Assembly: GCA_964291445.2 (NCBI GenBank)
Contig: OZ219862.1
Location: 310,001-374,000, forward strand
DNA: 64,000 nt
From: JAPOXR01 sp964291445
GTDB taxonomy: Bacteria; Pseudomonadota; Alphaproteobacteria; Rhodobacterales; Rhodobacteraceae
Direction of reading: 5' to 3'
Below the pieces are notes generated by a model. The model had not been told where the DNA came from and did no database searches. It saw only the letters and a program-made list of their open reading frames with translations. A program made the translations under genes and the position numbers. This document shows, in pieces, positions 1-9,230 of this stretch (positions are counted from its first letter, which is position 1; each line of letters begins with the position of its first letter).

Positions 1-1
1 A

Positions 2-361
2 CTCATGCTTGGCGCGCCCGGGCTCAGTCGCAGCCGGGTGCACGAACTGACCGAACGGGGAAAGGGAGATGGCAACCGGGCCGAGACCGAGCTTGACCTG
101 GAGTTGCTCCTGCTATGCGTGTCGAGACTGGCCCGGTGTGCCGTTCCCGAGACAGCGCTGGTGACCCCGTCAAGCGAACGGGAGGCGTTGATGTTCCGGA
201 CCCATGCCTTGTCATCCGAAGCGGCAACTTCCTGGTCGGAACTGCATGCAAGGACACTGCCACGGCTGAGAAAATCTCTCGGGGCCAATATTGATGCGGC
301 GGCGCTGATGTTCGATCTGCTCCTGGAAATCGATTGCCTTGCCGGCAAATTGGCCAGATGA
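2..361 (+). CDS. holB: DNA polymerase III delta' subunit, C-terminal end (partial)
   Basis: The reading frame is open from the first complete codon and ends in TGA, so only the last ~119 residues are present. The helical tail (WSELHARTLPRLRKSLGANI...LMFDLLLEI) resembles the C-terminal clamp-loader domain of alphaproteobacterial HolB, where about 40% of the family's usual length would remain. HolB is part of the clamp loader that loads the beta sliding clamp at the replication fork. The stop codon overlaps the tatD start as ATGA, and holB next to tatD is a common alphaproteobacterial order, which supports the call. The ATPase domain lies outside the window, so the name rests on the tail and the context. 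Confidence 0.65.
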   Translation, partial: LMLGAPGLSRSRVHELTERGKGDGNRAETELDLELLLLCVSRLARCAVPETALVTPSSEREALMFRTHALSSEAATSWSELHARTLPRLRKSLGANIDAAALMFDLLLEIDCLAGKLAR

Positions 362-1227
362 GTCCCGCCATGCAACAGCCTGCCATCGTCGACAGTCACT
401 GCCATCTCGATTTTCCGCAATTCGAGGAAGACCTCCAACAGGTGATCGAGCGGGCGGGCGAATACGGGGTCGGCCAAATGCTGACCATTTGCACCAAGCC
501 AAGGTTGCTTGAACGGTCGGTTGCCATCGCCGAGCGGTTTCCACAGGTATTCTTTTCCGCCGGCGTTCACCCGCATTACGTTGCGTCGGAAACCGCGGTG
601 ACCGTGGAGGAACTCGTCCAGATTGCCAAGCATCCCAAGATGGTGGCAATCGGCGAGACCGGTCTGGATTACCACTACACCTCCGAGATCGCCGATCGTC
701 AGAAGGCAAGCCTTGCCATCCATGTCGAGGCGGCCCGCCAGACCGGCCTTCCGCTCATCATCCATTCGAGGGATGCCGATGATGACATGGCCGACATCCT
801 TTCCGGCGAATATCGAGATCAGCCCTATTCATGCGTCATGCATTGCTATTCGTCCGGCCGGAGGCTGGCGGAGACGGCGCTGGAGATGGGGTTCTTTCTT
901 TCCATGTCCGGCATCATCACCTTCCGCAACGCCGAGGAGTTGCGGCGCATCTTTGCCGATGTACCGCTCGACCGGATCCTGATCGAGACCGACGCCCCCT
1001 ACCTGGCGCCTGTCCCCTGGCGGGGCAAGAGAAACGAGCCCTTCATGGTCAGCAGCGTCATGGCCGAGGGGGCAAGATTGAAGGATGTCTCGCCAGCCGA
1101 GTTCGCCGCCGTGACCACGAACAATTTCAACCGGCTGTTCGGCAAGACCGTGGCCGCAGTCAAGACCGCGGCTGTCGGCGGGAACATGGCCGCCGACACG
1201 ACCTTGGCCGACGATCGGAGCGCCTGA
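358..1227 (+). CDS. tatD: TatD family metal-dependent hydrolase (DNase)
   Basis: A 289-residue TIM-barrel amidohydrolase of the TatD family; the best studied members are metal-dependent nucleases or deoxyribonucleases. The full set of family motifs is visible: DSHCHLDF near the N-terminus, GETGLDYHY (metal-bridging Glu), IIHSRDA, VMHCYSS and IETDAPYLAP (catalytic Asp). The length is normal for the family. I chose the ATG at 358 because it overlaps the TGA of holB by four bases (ATGA), a typical translational-coupling arrangement; ATG at 370 is an alternative 12 bases downstream. It is followed after three bases by the MBL hydrolase gene, so the two are almost certainly co-transcribed. Confidence 0.92.
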   Translation: MSPAMQQPAIVDSHCHLDFPQFEEDLQQVIERAGEYGVGQMLTICTKPRLLERSVAIAERFPQVFFSAGVHPHYVASETAVTVEELVQIAKHPKMVAIGETGLDYHYTSEIADRQKASLAIHVEAARQTGLPLIIHSRDADDDMADILSGEYRDQPYSCVMHCYSSGRRLAETALEMGFFLSMSGIITFRNAEELRRIFADVPLDRILIETDAPYLAPVPWRGKRNEPFMVSSVMAEGARLKDVSPAEFAAVTTNNFNRLFGKTVAAVKTAAVGGNMAADTTLADDRSA

Positions 1228-1230
1228 AAC

Positions 1231-2052
1231 GTGCGGGAGTTGCGGTTCACCATACTGGGGTGCGGCTCGTCGGGCGGCGTTCCCCGCATCGGCGGCGACT
1301 GGGGCAATTGTGATCCCGACAATTGGCGAAACCGCCGGACACGATGCTCGCTCCTGGTGCAGCTGATTGACGGCGGCGCTGTCACCACGGCGCTGATCGA
1401 CACCTCGCCCGACCTTCGGCAGCAACTGCTTGCCGCTGGCATCGGTGCCATCGATGGCGTTGTCTACACCCACTGGCATGCCGACCATGTCAACGGCCTT
1501 GACGATTTGCGGGTTGTCTTCCTGAACCGCAAGCTGCGCATCCCGACCTGGGCCGACCGGACGACGAGGAACGAGTTGATGGCCCGGTTCCGCTATGCCT
1601 TCGTGCAAATCGAGGGCAGCGCCTACCCACCCATCCTGCACATGCATGACATGGATGGTCCGGTGGTCATACGGGGCGCCGGCGGTGACATCACGCTCAA
1701 TCCGTTTTCGGTGACTCACGGCGCGGTCGAGGCCAGGGGATTCAGGATTGGCGGCCTTGCCTACCTGCCCGACGTATCCGATATCGGACCGGCATCCTGG
1801 TTGCAGCTCAAGGATCTGGATTGCTGGATCCTGGATGCGCTGCGCCGCACCCCGCATCCGTCGCATGTGCATCTGGAACAGTCGCTGGACTGGATCGAGA
1901 AGGCGGCCCCGAAGCGGGCAATCCTGACCAACATGCACACGGATCTGGATTACGACACCCTGCGCGCCGAGATTCCGGCCAATGTCGAGCCGGCCCATGA
2001 CGGCATGACCATCAGCTACCGCCTTCCGCCCGCCGCTCCGGCGCCGGCCTGA
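1231..2052 (+). CDS. MBL-fold metallo-hydrolase (PhnP-like)
   Basis: A 273-residue metallo-beta-lactamase-fold hydrolase starting with GTG three bases after tatD. The zinc-binding motif THWHADHVNGLDDLR (HxHxDH) lies near residues 81-95, and the N-terminal FTILGCGSSGGVPRIGGDWG is typical of the PhnP-like phosphodiesterase group. Later metal ligands appear in VTHGAVEARG and in the region ending TNMHTDLDYD. The tatD-MBL pair is conserved in many Alphaproteobacteria, but the physiological substrate of this branch is not known; the cyclic ribose-phosphate activity of PhnP should not be assumed without other phn genes. Confidence 0.85.
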   Translation: MRELRFTILGCGSSGGVPRIGGDWGNCDPDNWRNRRTRCSLLVQLIDGGAVTTALIDTSPDLRQQLLAAGIGAIDGVVYTHWHADHVNGLDDLRVVFLNRKLRIPTWADRTTRNELMARFRYAFVQIEGSAYPPILHMHDMDGPVVIRGAGGDITLNPFSVTHGAVEARGFRIGGLAYLPDVSDIGPASWLQLKDLDCWILDALRRTPHPSHVHLEQSLDWIEKAAPKRAILTNMHTDLDYDTLRAEIPANVEPAHDGMTISYRLPPAAPAPA

Positions 2053-2073
2053 TCGCCGGGAACGGGTCGCCTT

Positions 2074-3006
2074 TTGCAAGTCCTTCTCGAAGTTACCATC
2101 CCGGTATTCCTGGTGATTGCCGCCGGCTACCTGGCGGTGCGGGTGCGGTTTCTCGAGGATGCGCATATCCGTGGCCTGATGAAATTCGCCCAGGGCGTTG
2201 CCATCCCCTGCCTGCTGTTTCGGGCCATTTCCGACATCGACTTTGCCGCACGGTTCAACCCGGCATTCATGCTGTCATTCTACTCCGGGTCGGTGGTTGC
2301 CTTCCTGCTGGGATTTCTGGGTGCCCGCCATCTTTTTGGCCGGGAGCTCGAGGACTCCATTGCCATCGGCTTTACCGCCCTGTTTGGCAATACGGTGCTG
2401 GTCGGCCTGGCCATCGTCGGCCGGGCCTATGGCGGCGATGTGCTCGACAATACCTACCTGCTGGTCGCCTTCCACGCACCGTTCTGCTACCTGATCGGGA
2501 TCACCAGCATGGAGGTGGCCCGCAGCTCAGGGCAGGATTTCGCCGGCCTCGCCCGTGCCGTTCTTGCCGCCATGTTCAGCAACGCCATCATGGTCGGCAT
2601 TGCCGCCGGCCTTGTCGTCAATTTCCTTGCCATCCCGGTTCCGGTGCTGATCGGCGATGCCCTGGACATGGTCAAGGCAACGGCGCTGCCGGCTGCCCTG
2701 TTCGGGCTTGGCGGCATCCTCGTTCGCTATCGCCCCGAGGGCGATGTCAAGATCATAGCCTGGATCTGTCTCCTGTCGCTGGTTGTCCATCCGGCGATTG
2801 CCTGGATCATCGTCGGCCCGGTCTTCGGGCTTGACCAGTCAATGGTTCGCAGCAGCGTCATCACCGCGGCAATGGCGCCCGGAATCAACACCTACATCTT
2901 TGCCAGCATGTATGGCCGCGCCATGCGGGTTGCGGCCAGTTCGGTGCTGATCGGCACCATCCTGTCCGTGGCAACGGCGTCGGCCTGGATCATGATTGCC
3001 GGTTAG
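2074..3006 (+). CDS. AEC family transporter (auxin efflux carrier-like permease)
   Basis: A 310-residue membrane protein with about ten hydrophobic segments arranged as two five-helix halves, matching the AEC/Mem_trans family. Bacterial members export or take up small organic acids such as malate or malonate. The N-terminus (VTIPVFLVIAAGYLAVR) and the C-terminal MAPGINTYIFASMYG segment are characteristic. The start is TTG at 2074, 21 bases after the MBL gene, so it may be the last gene of the holB-tatD run. It ends convergently with the permease gene on the other strand, sharing four bases. The substrate cannot be read from the sequence. Confidence 0.85.
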   Translation: MQVLLEVTIPVFLVIAAGYLAVRVRFLEDAHIRGLMKFAQGVAIPCLLFRAISDIDFAARFNPAFMLSFYSGSVVAFLLGFLGARHLFGRELEDSIAIGFTALFGNTVLVGLAIVGRAYGGDVLDNTYLLVAFHAPFCYLIGITSMEVARSSGQDFAGLARAVLAAMFSNAIMVGIAAGLVVNFLAIPVPVLIGDALDMVKATALPAALFGLGGILVRYRPEGDVKIIAWICLLSLVVHPAIAWIIVGPVFGLDQSMVRSSVITAAMAPGINTYIFASMYGRAMRVAASSVLIGTILSVATASAWIMIAG

Positions 3007-3857
3007 GCGGGGCTCATTCCCCGCAATCTCTCCGATCGGCGACGCAGAAGTTCCACCGTGGCCAGCAGCAGGATCGATATCGCCACCAGGATGGTGGCCA
3101 CGGCCAGGATGGTCGGGCTGATCTGTTCCCGCAGCCCGTTGAACATCTCCCATGGCAGGGTCTTCAACTGGGCAGAGCCGACAAACAGCACCACGACCAC
3201 CTCGTCGAAGGAGGTGATGAAGGCAAACAATGCGCCGGATACCACGCCAGGCAAGATCAACGGCATCTGCACCTTGAAGAATGTGCGGATTGGTCCAGCC
3301 CCGAGACTGGCCGAGGCCCGGGTGAGACTCCGGTCAAATCCGGTCAGGGTGGCGGTCACGGTGATTATGACAAACGGGATGCCGAGGGCGGCATGGGCGA
3401 GCACCACGCCGATATATGTGCCCTGCAATCCGATCCGCGAATAGAAGAAATACATCCCGGCCGCCGAAATGATCAGCGGCACGATCATCGGCGAGATGAG
3501 CACGGCCATGATGGCGTGCCGGTAGGGAACATGGCTCTGGCTGAGCCCGATGGCGGCCAGCGTTCCGAAACCAACCGCCAGCAAGGTGGCGACCGGTGCA
3601 ATGCGGAACGAATTGTACAGCGCCACCTGCCAATCGGGGTTGGTGAAGAAATCACGGTAATGTCGCAGGGAGTAGCCGGCCGGATCAAGGCGCAGCATTT
3701 CCGGGGAGAAGGTGAAATAGTCGCCGGCGTTGAAGCTGAGCGGCAATATGACCATGATCGGAAAGATCAGGAATATGAAGACGATTACGCAGATTGCCCG
3801 GAACAGGTAATACCAGGCCTTGTCGGCCAGGGTCGCATATGGCGGAAAGCGCTCCAT
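3003..3857 (-). CDS. ABC transporter permease, PotC-like (polyamine/opine type)
   Basis: A 284-residue inner-membrane permease with six predicted helices and the MetI-type EAA loop (RASASLGAGPIRTFFKVQMPLILPGVVSG) that couples to the ATPase. This belongs to the PotC subfamily, importers of polyamines, opines or related cations. It begins with ATG four bases after the PotB-like gene, so the two are translated together. It forms the second half of the pore with the 3862-5418 product and should be served by the substrate-binding protein at 5591-6694. The ATPase is not in this operon; the orphan PotA-like gene at 16687-17784 is the best candidate in the window. Confidence 0.88.
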   Translation of the reverse strand: MERFPPYATLADKAWYYLFRAICVIVFIFLIFPIMVILPLSFNAGDYFTFSPEMLRLDPAGYSLRHYRDFFTNPDWQVALYNSFRIAPVATLLAVGFGTLAAIGLSQSHVPYRHAIMAVLISPMIVPLIISAAGMYFFYSRIGLQGTYIGVVLAHAALGIPFVIITVTATLTGFDRSLTRASASLGAGPIRTFFKVQMPLILPGVVSGALFAFITSFDEVVVVLFVGSAQLKTLPWEMFNGLREQISPTILAVATILVAISILLLATVELLRRRSERLRGMSPA

Positions 3858-3861
3858 GCGA

Positions 3862-5418
3862 CTATCCCAGCTTCACGTTGTCGATGCCGACGAGCCGGTC
3901 GTAGGTCCAGTAGAGAACCAGGACGATGCCGAACAGGATCGTGGCCAGCGCCGCCGCCAGACCCCAGTTGAGCGACGAGGAGATGTGGTAGGCGATCCGG
4001 TTGGAAATGAAGGTGCCCTTGGTGCCGCCAACCAGCTCAGGGGTGATGTAGTAGCCGATCGACAGGATGAAGACGAGAACCGAGCCGGCGCCGATTCCGG
4101 CCATGGTCTGCGGAAAGTAGATACGCCGGAACGCGGTCCAGGCATTGGCTCCCAACGACCTTGCCGCCCGGACATAGGATGGCGGAATCGTCTTCATGAC
4201 CGAGTAGAGCGGCAGGATCATGAAGGGGAGCAGGATGTGGGACATGGCGACGATGGTGCCGAACTGGTTGTTGATCATGATGAACCGTTCGGAATCACCG
4301 ATCAGTCGCAAGGCGACCAGGGTATCGTTGATGACACCCTCCTGCTGCAGCAGAACCTTCCAGGCCGAGGTCCGCACCAGCAGGGACGTCCAGAAGGGCA
4401 GCAGCACCAGGATGAGCAGGATGTTGGCCCGGCTGAGCGGCTGGTGCGCCAGGTAGAAGGCGATCGGGTATCCCAGCACCATGCAGACCACGGTGATGGT
4501 CATCGACATGATCATGGTCCGGATGAAGATGCGGATATAGATTCTTTCCGTCTCGTCCCGGGTTTCCGGCCCCTCGAACCCCTTCTTGAGATCGACGGCG
4601 TTGAGGAAATACCCCTCGGTCAATTTCGGTGAGTAGATGCGAATGACCCGCCAGACATTCGGATCGGTCCAGCGATCGTCGAATTCGATGAACTGGTCCT
4701 TGAGGCTGATGCCGTCCATCTCGTCCAGGCGGGAATGTGCGTCACGCAACATTTCTCCGACATCCGGGCCGAGGCCGGCAAGGCCGGCTGCGCCAACCTG
4801 CCGCAATTCAACCGCCAGCGACACGTAGAAATAGTCATCGGGCTGACCACCGGATGCGTTCCGTCCGGACCAGACCTCGAGAGCCTGCGCCGTGTTCGGG
4901 AAGAGATCGCCGAGCCCGGGATCGGCAAATTGCTCCTGCAACCAGGACGAATCCAGCCAGCCGGGATCACCTTCGGCAAAAAATTCGGCAAACCCGGACA
5001 GGTCCAGCTTTTTCGCCTCCCTCCCGCCCTTGCGGAACAGGGATGCGATGCCGGGCGCCTCGTAATTCAGTCGCGACCCGACCCGTGTATGCCGGCGCAG
5101 ATCAGTGGCAATTCGCAGATCGACGTAGAATGACCGGAACACCTCCTCGCCCGGCAACTCCTCGACCTCGTGCTCCCAGGATCGAAGCGAGTCGACGGTC
5201 CGCGGCAGGTATTCCGACACGATGCCGTTCTCGACCGAGCGAAACAGCATGTCGCCGATCGGAAACAGGAATGAAACCATGACGAAGACCAGGAGCGGCG
5301 ATATCAACAGCAAGGCCCTGGTCTTGTGCCATCTAAGCGAGCGACCAAGCTTGCGCCGCAATTCGGCGCTGCCCTCCTCCGGGATATCCGGAGCTGCCCC
5401 CGACCCCAGACGGGTCAC
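3862..5418 (-). CDS. ABC transporter permease, PotB-like, with large inserted extracytoplasmic domain
   Basis: A 518-residue permease with a GTG start preceded by GGAGGAG. Residues ~300-518 are a standard PotB-type transmembrane core, including the EAA loop (RAARSLGANAWTAFRRIYFPQ). Between the first helix (~35-57) and the rest there is an insert of ~230 residues (~61-290) without hydrophobic helices, rich in Asp, Glu, Arg and Trp; topology puts it in the periplasm. PotB proteins are usually ~280-310 residues, so this is a clear enlargement. The insert could contact the binding protein. It pairs with the PotC-like gene four bases downstream. Confidence 0.87.
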   Translation of the reverse strand: MTRLGSGAAPDIPEEGSAELRRKLGRSLRWHKTRALLLISPLLVFVMVSFLFPIGDMLFRSVENGIVSEYLPRTVDSLRSWEHEVEELPGEEVFRSFYVDLRIATDLRRHTRVGSRLNYEAPGIASLFRKGGREAKKLDLSGFAEFFAEGDPGWLDSSWLQEQFADPGLGDLFPNTAQALEVWSGRNASGGQPDDYFYVSLAVELRQVGAAGLAGLGPDVGEMLRDAHSRLDEMDGISLKDQFIEFDDRWTDPNVWRVIRIYSPKLTEGYFLNAVDLKKGFEGPETRDETERIYIRIFIRTMIMSMTITVVCMVLGYPIAFYLAHQPLSRANILLILVLLPFWTSLLVRTSAWKVLLQQEGVINDTLVALRLIGDSERFIMINNQFGTIVAMSHILLPFMILPLYSVMKTIPPSYVRAARSLGANAWTAFRRIYFPQTMAGIGAGSVLVFILSIGYYITPELVGGTKGTFISNRIAYHISSSLNWGLAAALATILFGIVLVLYWTYDRLVGIDNVKLG

Positions 5419-5542
5419 GCCCGACGCTCCTCCGGAATCACCGGTGGCAACTCCCGGCCAGGCTTTTCATCCAGCCAGGCGGCCCCGGGCGGGAGCAAGC
5501 AGAATGTCGATGAAATCCTGGTCGAAATGACCCTGGATGGCT

Positions 5543-5572
5543 GAACCGGGGCTGGCAAGCCAACCCCGGTTC
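5543..5572 (-). other. Intercistronic hairpin between binding protein and permeases
   Basis: A near-perfect inverted repeat: arms GAACCGGGG and CCCCGGTTC enclose a second small stem TGGC-AA-GCCA. It lies 18 bases after the binding-protein stop and about 125 bases before the PotB-like start. There is no T-run on either side, so it is not a classical intrinsic terminator. In ABC operons such hairpins often stabilise the binding-protein transcript or attenuate read-through to the permeases; that role is inferred here. Confidence 0.6.
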
Positions 5573-5590
5573 TGAATGTTCTGTCCCGGG

Positions 5591-6694
5591 TCAGCGGGCA
5601 AGCCAAGCCTGGAACTTGGCATCGATGTCATCCCGGTAGTCCGACCACCAATTGTAGTCATAGATGAGGACATTCTGGGAATTGGCCGGATCCGTCGGCA
5701 TGTGCGGCCCCATTTCGACCCCGAGTTCGGCATGCTTGCCGACCAGCGGCGCCGAGGACATGCGTGCCGGACCATAGGAAATATACTTGGCCTGGTCCGC
5801 CAGTCGCTGGGTGTCGGTGGCGAAGTTCAGCAGGGCAAGCGTTGCCTCCAGGCGGTCGGCGGGCAGGCCTTCCGGCACAACCCATCCATCGAGGTCGAAT
5901 GCCTGGGCATCCCACAGGATCTTGACCGGAGCACCCTTCTCCTCGATCAGGGAGAACAGGCGACCATTGTAGGTGGAGCCGAGCACGATCTCGCCATCGG
6001 CCAGCAATTGCGGCGTATCCGCACCGGCCGACCACCAGATCACCTGATCGCGGATCTCGTCCAATTTGGCCAACGCCCTCTCGACGCCACCTTCGGCACC
6101 AAGCGCATCATAGATCTCGTCGAGTGACACGCCATCACAATGCAGGGCCCATTCGAGATTGTTGATCGGCCGCTTCTCCAGGGAACGCATCCCCGGAAAA
6201 TTCTCGAGATCGAACAGGGCGCAGACATCGGTGGGCTCGCGGCCCTCCCACTCGGCCACGTCGGTACGATAGCCGAAAGTGGTGGAATAGACGATCTGAG
6301 GTACAAAACAGTCAGAGACGATCAGATCGCCGAAATCCTCGCTAGCCGAGGTGCCGTCCGGCGCCGGCGCCAGCATGCTGTCATGATCGATGACCATGGC
6401 CAGCCCCTCATCACACAGGCGGATTGCATCCGAGGCAACTGCGTCAACCAGATCCCAGGTGACATTGCCAGCCTCGTTCATCGCCCGCAATTTGGCAACG
6501 GCTTCGGCAGCACTTTCATCGTGAACGATATTGACGTCAGGATTGTTCGCCATGAACGGATCATGATAGGCCTTGATCTGGGATTGCGAATACGCGCCTC
6601 CCCATGAGACGACGGTCAGATCGATGGCAGATGCAGTTCCTCCCGAAACCGCCAGCGCAGCGATTGCCGTGACAATGGTTTTGTTTAACTTCAT
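5591..6694 (-). CDS. ABC transporter substrate-binding protein (PotD/PotF-like)
   Basis: A 367-residue periplasmic binding protein with a clear Sec signal peptide (MKLNKTIVTAIAALAVSGG, cleavage after TASA). The mature part begins IDLTVVSWGGAYSQSQ, a typical opening of the SBP_bac family used by polyamine, opine and Fe3+/thiamine-type importers. I chose ATG at 6694 because GGGA lies six bases upstream and because it starts the signal peptide directly; an ATG at 6706 lacks usable spacing. It is the first gene of the operon with the two permeases and is followed by a strong hairpin, consistent with higher expression of the binding protein. The substrate is not determinable. Confidence 0.88.
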   Translation of the reverse strand: MKLNKTIVTAIAALAVSGGTASAIDLTVVSWGGAYSQSQIKAYHDPFMANNPDVNIVHDESAAEAVAKLRAMNEAGNVTWDLVDAVASDAIRLCDEGLAMVIDHDSMLAPAPDGTSASEDFGDLIVSDCFVPQIVYSTTFGYRTDVAEWEGREPTDVCALFDLENFPGMRSLEKRPINNLEWALHCDGVSLDEIYDALGAEGGVERALAKLDEIRDQVIWWSAGADTPQLLADGEIVLGSTYNGRLFSLIEEKGAPVKILWDAQAFDLDGWVVPEGLPADRLEATLALLNFATDTQRLADQAKYISYGPARMSSAPLVGKHAELGVEMGPHMPTDPANSQNVLIYDYNWWSDYRDDIDAKFQAWLAR

Positions 6695-7190
6695 TTGAAT
6701 TCCCATCCTTTGCTTGTTCTTCGTGACGAGGAGCAGCCAAGGCAAGTCACCCCGATCATTCATCACTACAGCAAGTCGAGCGCTTTCCACAACAGTCAAA
6801 CCGAATCCCGCGAGGCCGCTTCCGTCCCGATCAACCGCCATTTCGCCATCACCGGCCTGATGAATTCTGGACTGACGCGGTCACCCTTGACCTGGATTGT
6901 CAGGCTCCGATTTCGTGGCAGATACCGGCTTCAACACCACGTCGACGCATCGGTTTCCGAAACGAAGCGATCAGGGTCCGATCCGCGATTGCCTTTCGGA
7001 CCGGCGGCGAATGAATGCTGCCACTCGGAGGCCGGACATGCGGCGGCGCCTCGACCCCGGTCACGAACTGTTCGGAATCCTGCTTGCATCTCGGGGCGTC
7101 AGGACTGGATTGCGTGCAATCCTGCTTGCGCCATGGAGGCGTCCACCTAAGGGCGAATGGCGGACATGATTTGGTGGCGGGAGTCGTCTT
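6695..7190. other. Intergenic region upstream of the ABC operon
   Basis: This 496-base stretch lies between the end of a PhyH gene and the start of the ABC binding-protein gene, both on the minus strand, so it should carry the operon promoter. I see no convincing gene. A 12-base direct repeat, AATCCTGCTTGC, occurs at 7076-7087 and 7118-7129; its meaning is unknown. Short open frames here lack ribosome binding sites and family resemblance. Confidence 0.5.
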
Positions 7191-8078
7191 TCACCTGCGG
7201 GTATCGAGCGGTCGCGATGTCATCCCCTTCTGGATCTCGTAAATGGATCCATGCCGGTCCGGCTGCGGCTGGGGAATGCGAACCGGAATGTTCTCGAGCC
7301 GAGGCTGCAGCGTCGGCGTTCCGCAGAGCATGCGACGGTCGTATTCGTCCAGCCCGCACCATTCGGTCATCGACCCTGCAATCGGGAATGCGTCGGCTGC
7401 CATCATTTCGTAAAACAGTATGCGTCGCGGCCGGTCGGACATATTGACGGCAGACCCGTGAAGCGCCCGTCCATGATGAATTGAAATCGACCCGGCCGGT
7501 CCGGTCAGCCGGACGACGTCATCCGGGTCAAACCCGAACCGCCCCGGGTTGACGGCCCCGGCAAAAACGCCATCGACGTGGTGATCGAGAACCGGCCCCC
7601 TGTGACTGCCCGGATATACCATGAGGGGGCCGTTTTCAGCTTCCATGTCGTCGATCAACACGCCGACAGCCAGCAAATCATCATTGGTGTGCGGATAGAA
7701 CGCGCAATCCTGGTGCCACTCGACAGCGGCGCCGTATCCGGCCTCCTTCATGTTCAGTTTCGACGTGTGCAGGCGGATATCGGGACCGATCAAATCCCGG
7801 ACCGGCCCGAGGATTTGATCGGAATGCATCAGGTCATGCATGATCCCGGATTGCCGGTGCGGCAGCTTGATCCGGCGCACTCTCGGATCGTCCGGCCTGT
7901 GTGTATCCTCAAGGTCGAGGCGGTGATCGGATGCGATCATCCCCTTGGCCAGGCACCGGAAGCGATCGATCTCCTTCCTGACTTCCAGGATCACTGATTG
8001 CGGCACCTGGTCTTCCAGCACCAGGTAGCCATTCTCCCGGTAGCGACCGATCTGTTCGGAATTCAGGATTTCAGCCAT
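7191..8078 (-). CDS. Phytanoyl-CoA dioxygenase (PhyH) family protein
   Basis: A 295-residue Fe(II)/2-oxoglutarate-dependent oxygenase of the PhyH family. The iron facial triad is visible as VEWHQD (HxD) around the middle and RALHGSAVNMSDRPRR (distal His plus the 2-oxoglutarate-binding Arg). The N-terminal phrase YRENGYLVLEDQVP is typical of the family. ATG at 8078 is chosen because GGGAGGGGAG lies just upstream; an alternative start 18 bases earlier has none. It follows a second PhyH gene by 88 bases and both lie downstream of the TRAP transporter genes on the same strand. Bacterial PhyH enzymes hydroxylate diverse small molecules; the substrate here is unknown. Confidence 0.85.
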   Translation of the reverse strand: MAEILNSEQIGRYRENGYLVLEDQVPQSVILEVRKEIDRFRCLAKGMIASDHRLDLEDTHRPDDPRVRRIKLPHRQSGIMHDLMHSDQILGPVRDLIGPDIRLHTSKLNMKEAGYGAAVEWHQDCAFYPHTNDDLLAVGVLIDDMEAENGPLMVYPGSHRGPVLDHHVDGVFAGAVNPGRFGFDPDDVVRLTGPAGSISIHHGRALHGSAVNMSDRPRRILFYEMMAADAFPIAGSMTEWCGLDEYDRRMLCGTPTLQPRLENIPVRIPQPQPDRHGSIYEIQKGMTSRPLDTRR

Positions 8079-8166
8079 GACTCCCCTCCCATGCATGGTC
8101 GACCGTCACCAGCGGTCCGGTGACCGGTTACGTCCGGGGCGACGGAAGGACGCCTGGCTGGCCGGG

Positions 8167-9114
8167 TCAGGCGCAGGCCGGGCCCTCCGATGGCCAGCGA
8201 TGCTGCGCTACATGCGGGCTGGCCGCCAGCTGGCTCCGGCACTCTTCCCACATCTGTTTCCAAATCTGCCAACTGCCGAGTTCTCGTGACGGGTCCGATC
8301 TCGAACGGGCGACAAAACTGGGAAATTGCTCCCTCCCCGTCGGCTGTCCGGTCACGTTGTAGCGAAGATCGAATGACCATCGATAGCCATCCGTCCTGTT
8401 GGCCAGGGATGCATGCGGCGTGAGTGGGTGCAGCAGAATGATCCCGCCGGCGGCAACCGGCACCGGAATGGCTCCTTGCTTCGACAGAAACCTGTCGGTG
8501 ATCCCCGGCTGCGATCGCGCGCAATGCGGAAACAACTCCCCGTTCATGCGGGCGATGACCTGCAGGCACCCATTCTCGATCGTTGCGTCGGTCACGGCAA
8601 CCCACACCGTGATCATGTCGGTGTTGTCGGCGCTCTCAAGCGTGACACCCCGGTCCTGGTGCCAGTCGGTGGAAATGACATGCGCACGAACTTCGTGTTC
8701 CGGAACATTGTGCTCGGGCGGCTTGATCCGGACATGCTGAATTGGATTCGAGGTGATTTCGCCACCGACAAGACTTTCGACGGCATCAAGAATGCCGGGA
8801 TGAGTCACCAGGCCAAAAACCCCGGGGCCGACATGCATCGGCGTGTCCGTCCGGATGCCGGCATGCGGCAGGCTGATGTCGAATGGCTGAAACCAGTCGA
8901 ACCCGGCGACACAGCATTGATCCAGCTTGTTCCAGAAATCCATCGCCGGATACGGCCGGCCCACGCGTCCTTCGGCGTGCCAGACTTCGTAGAGACGGTC
9001 CATTTTATCGGCGTACTCATCGCGGATCGCGCCCAGGGTCTGTTCATCGACAACATTCTCGACCACCAGGAATCCGTCACGGTGGAAGCTGTCAATCTCG
9101 AATTCGCTGAGCAT
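8167..9114 (-). CDS. Phytanoyl-CoA dioxygenase (PhyH) family protein
   Basis: A 315-residue member of the same Fe(II)/2-oxoglutarate oxygenase family as its neighbour, but a different subgroup: the opening is LSEFEIDSFHRDGFLVVENV, the iron ligands are in STDWHQDRGVTLE and LLHPLTPHASLANRTDG, and the sheet ends RWSFDLRYN. The motif 'W-x-A-x-TDATIENGCLQVI' is common in bacterial PhyH proteins. GGGGAGG lies eight bases before the ATG. It starts 117 bases after the stop of the TRAP large permease on the same strand, so it may be in one transcript with the transporter and act on the imported compound or its product. Confidence 0.85.
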   Translation of the reverse strand: MLSEFEIDSFHRDGFLVVENVVDEQTLGAIRDEYADKMDRLYEVWHAEGRVGRPYPAMDFWNKLDQCCVAGFDWFQPFDISLPHAGIRTDTPMHVGPGVFGLVTHPGILDAVESLVGGEITSNPIQHVRIKPPEHNVPEHEVRAHVISTDWHQDRGVTLESADNTDMITVWVAVTDATIENGCLQVIARMNGELFPHCARSQPGITDRFLSKQGAIPVPVAAGGIILLHPLTPHASLANRTDGYRWSFDLRYNVTGQPTGREQFPSFVARSRSDPSRELGSWQIWKQMWEECRSQLAASPHVAQHRWPSEGPACA

Positions 9115-9230
9115 GTCCGGACCTCCCCGAGGGTCTGAGTCATTCTACCATGCGTTGTGTTTCAGTCTCAATCAAACCCAAACGCTCATGATCTGGATTT
9201 CGTGTCTACGCATGACGTTTGAGTCCTTCT

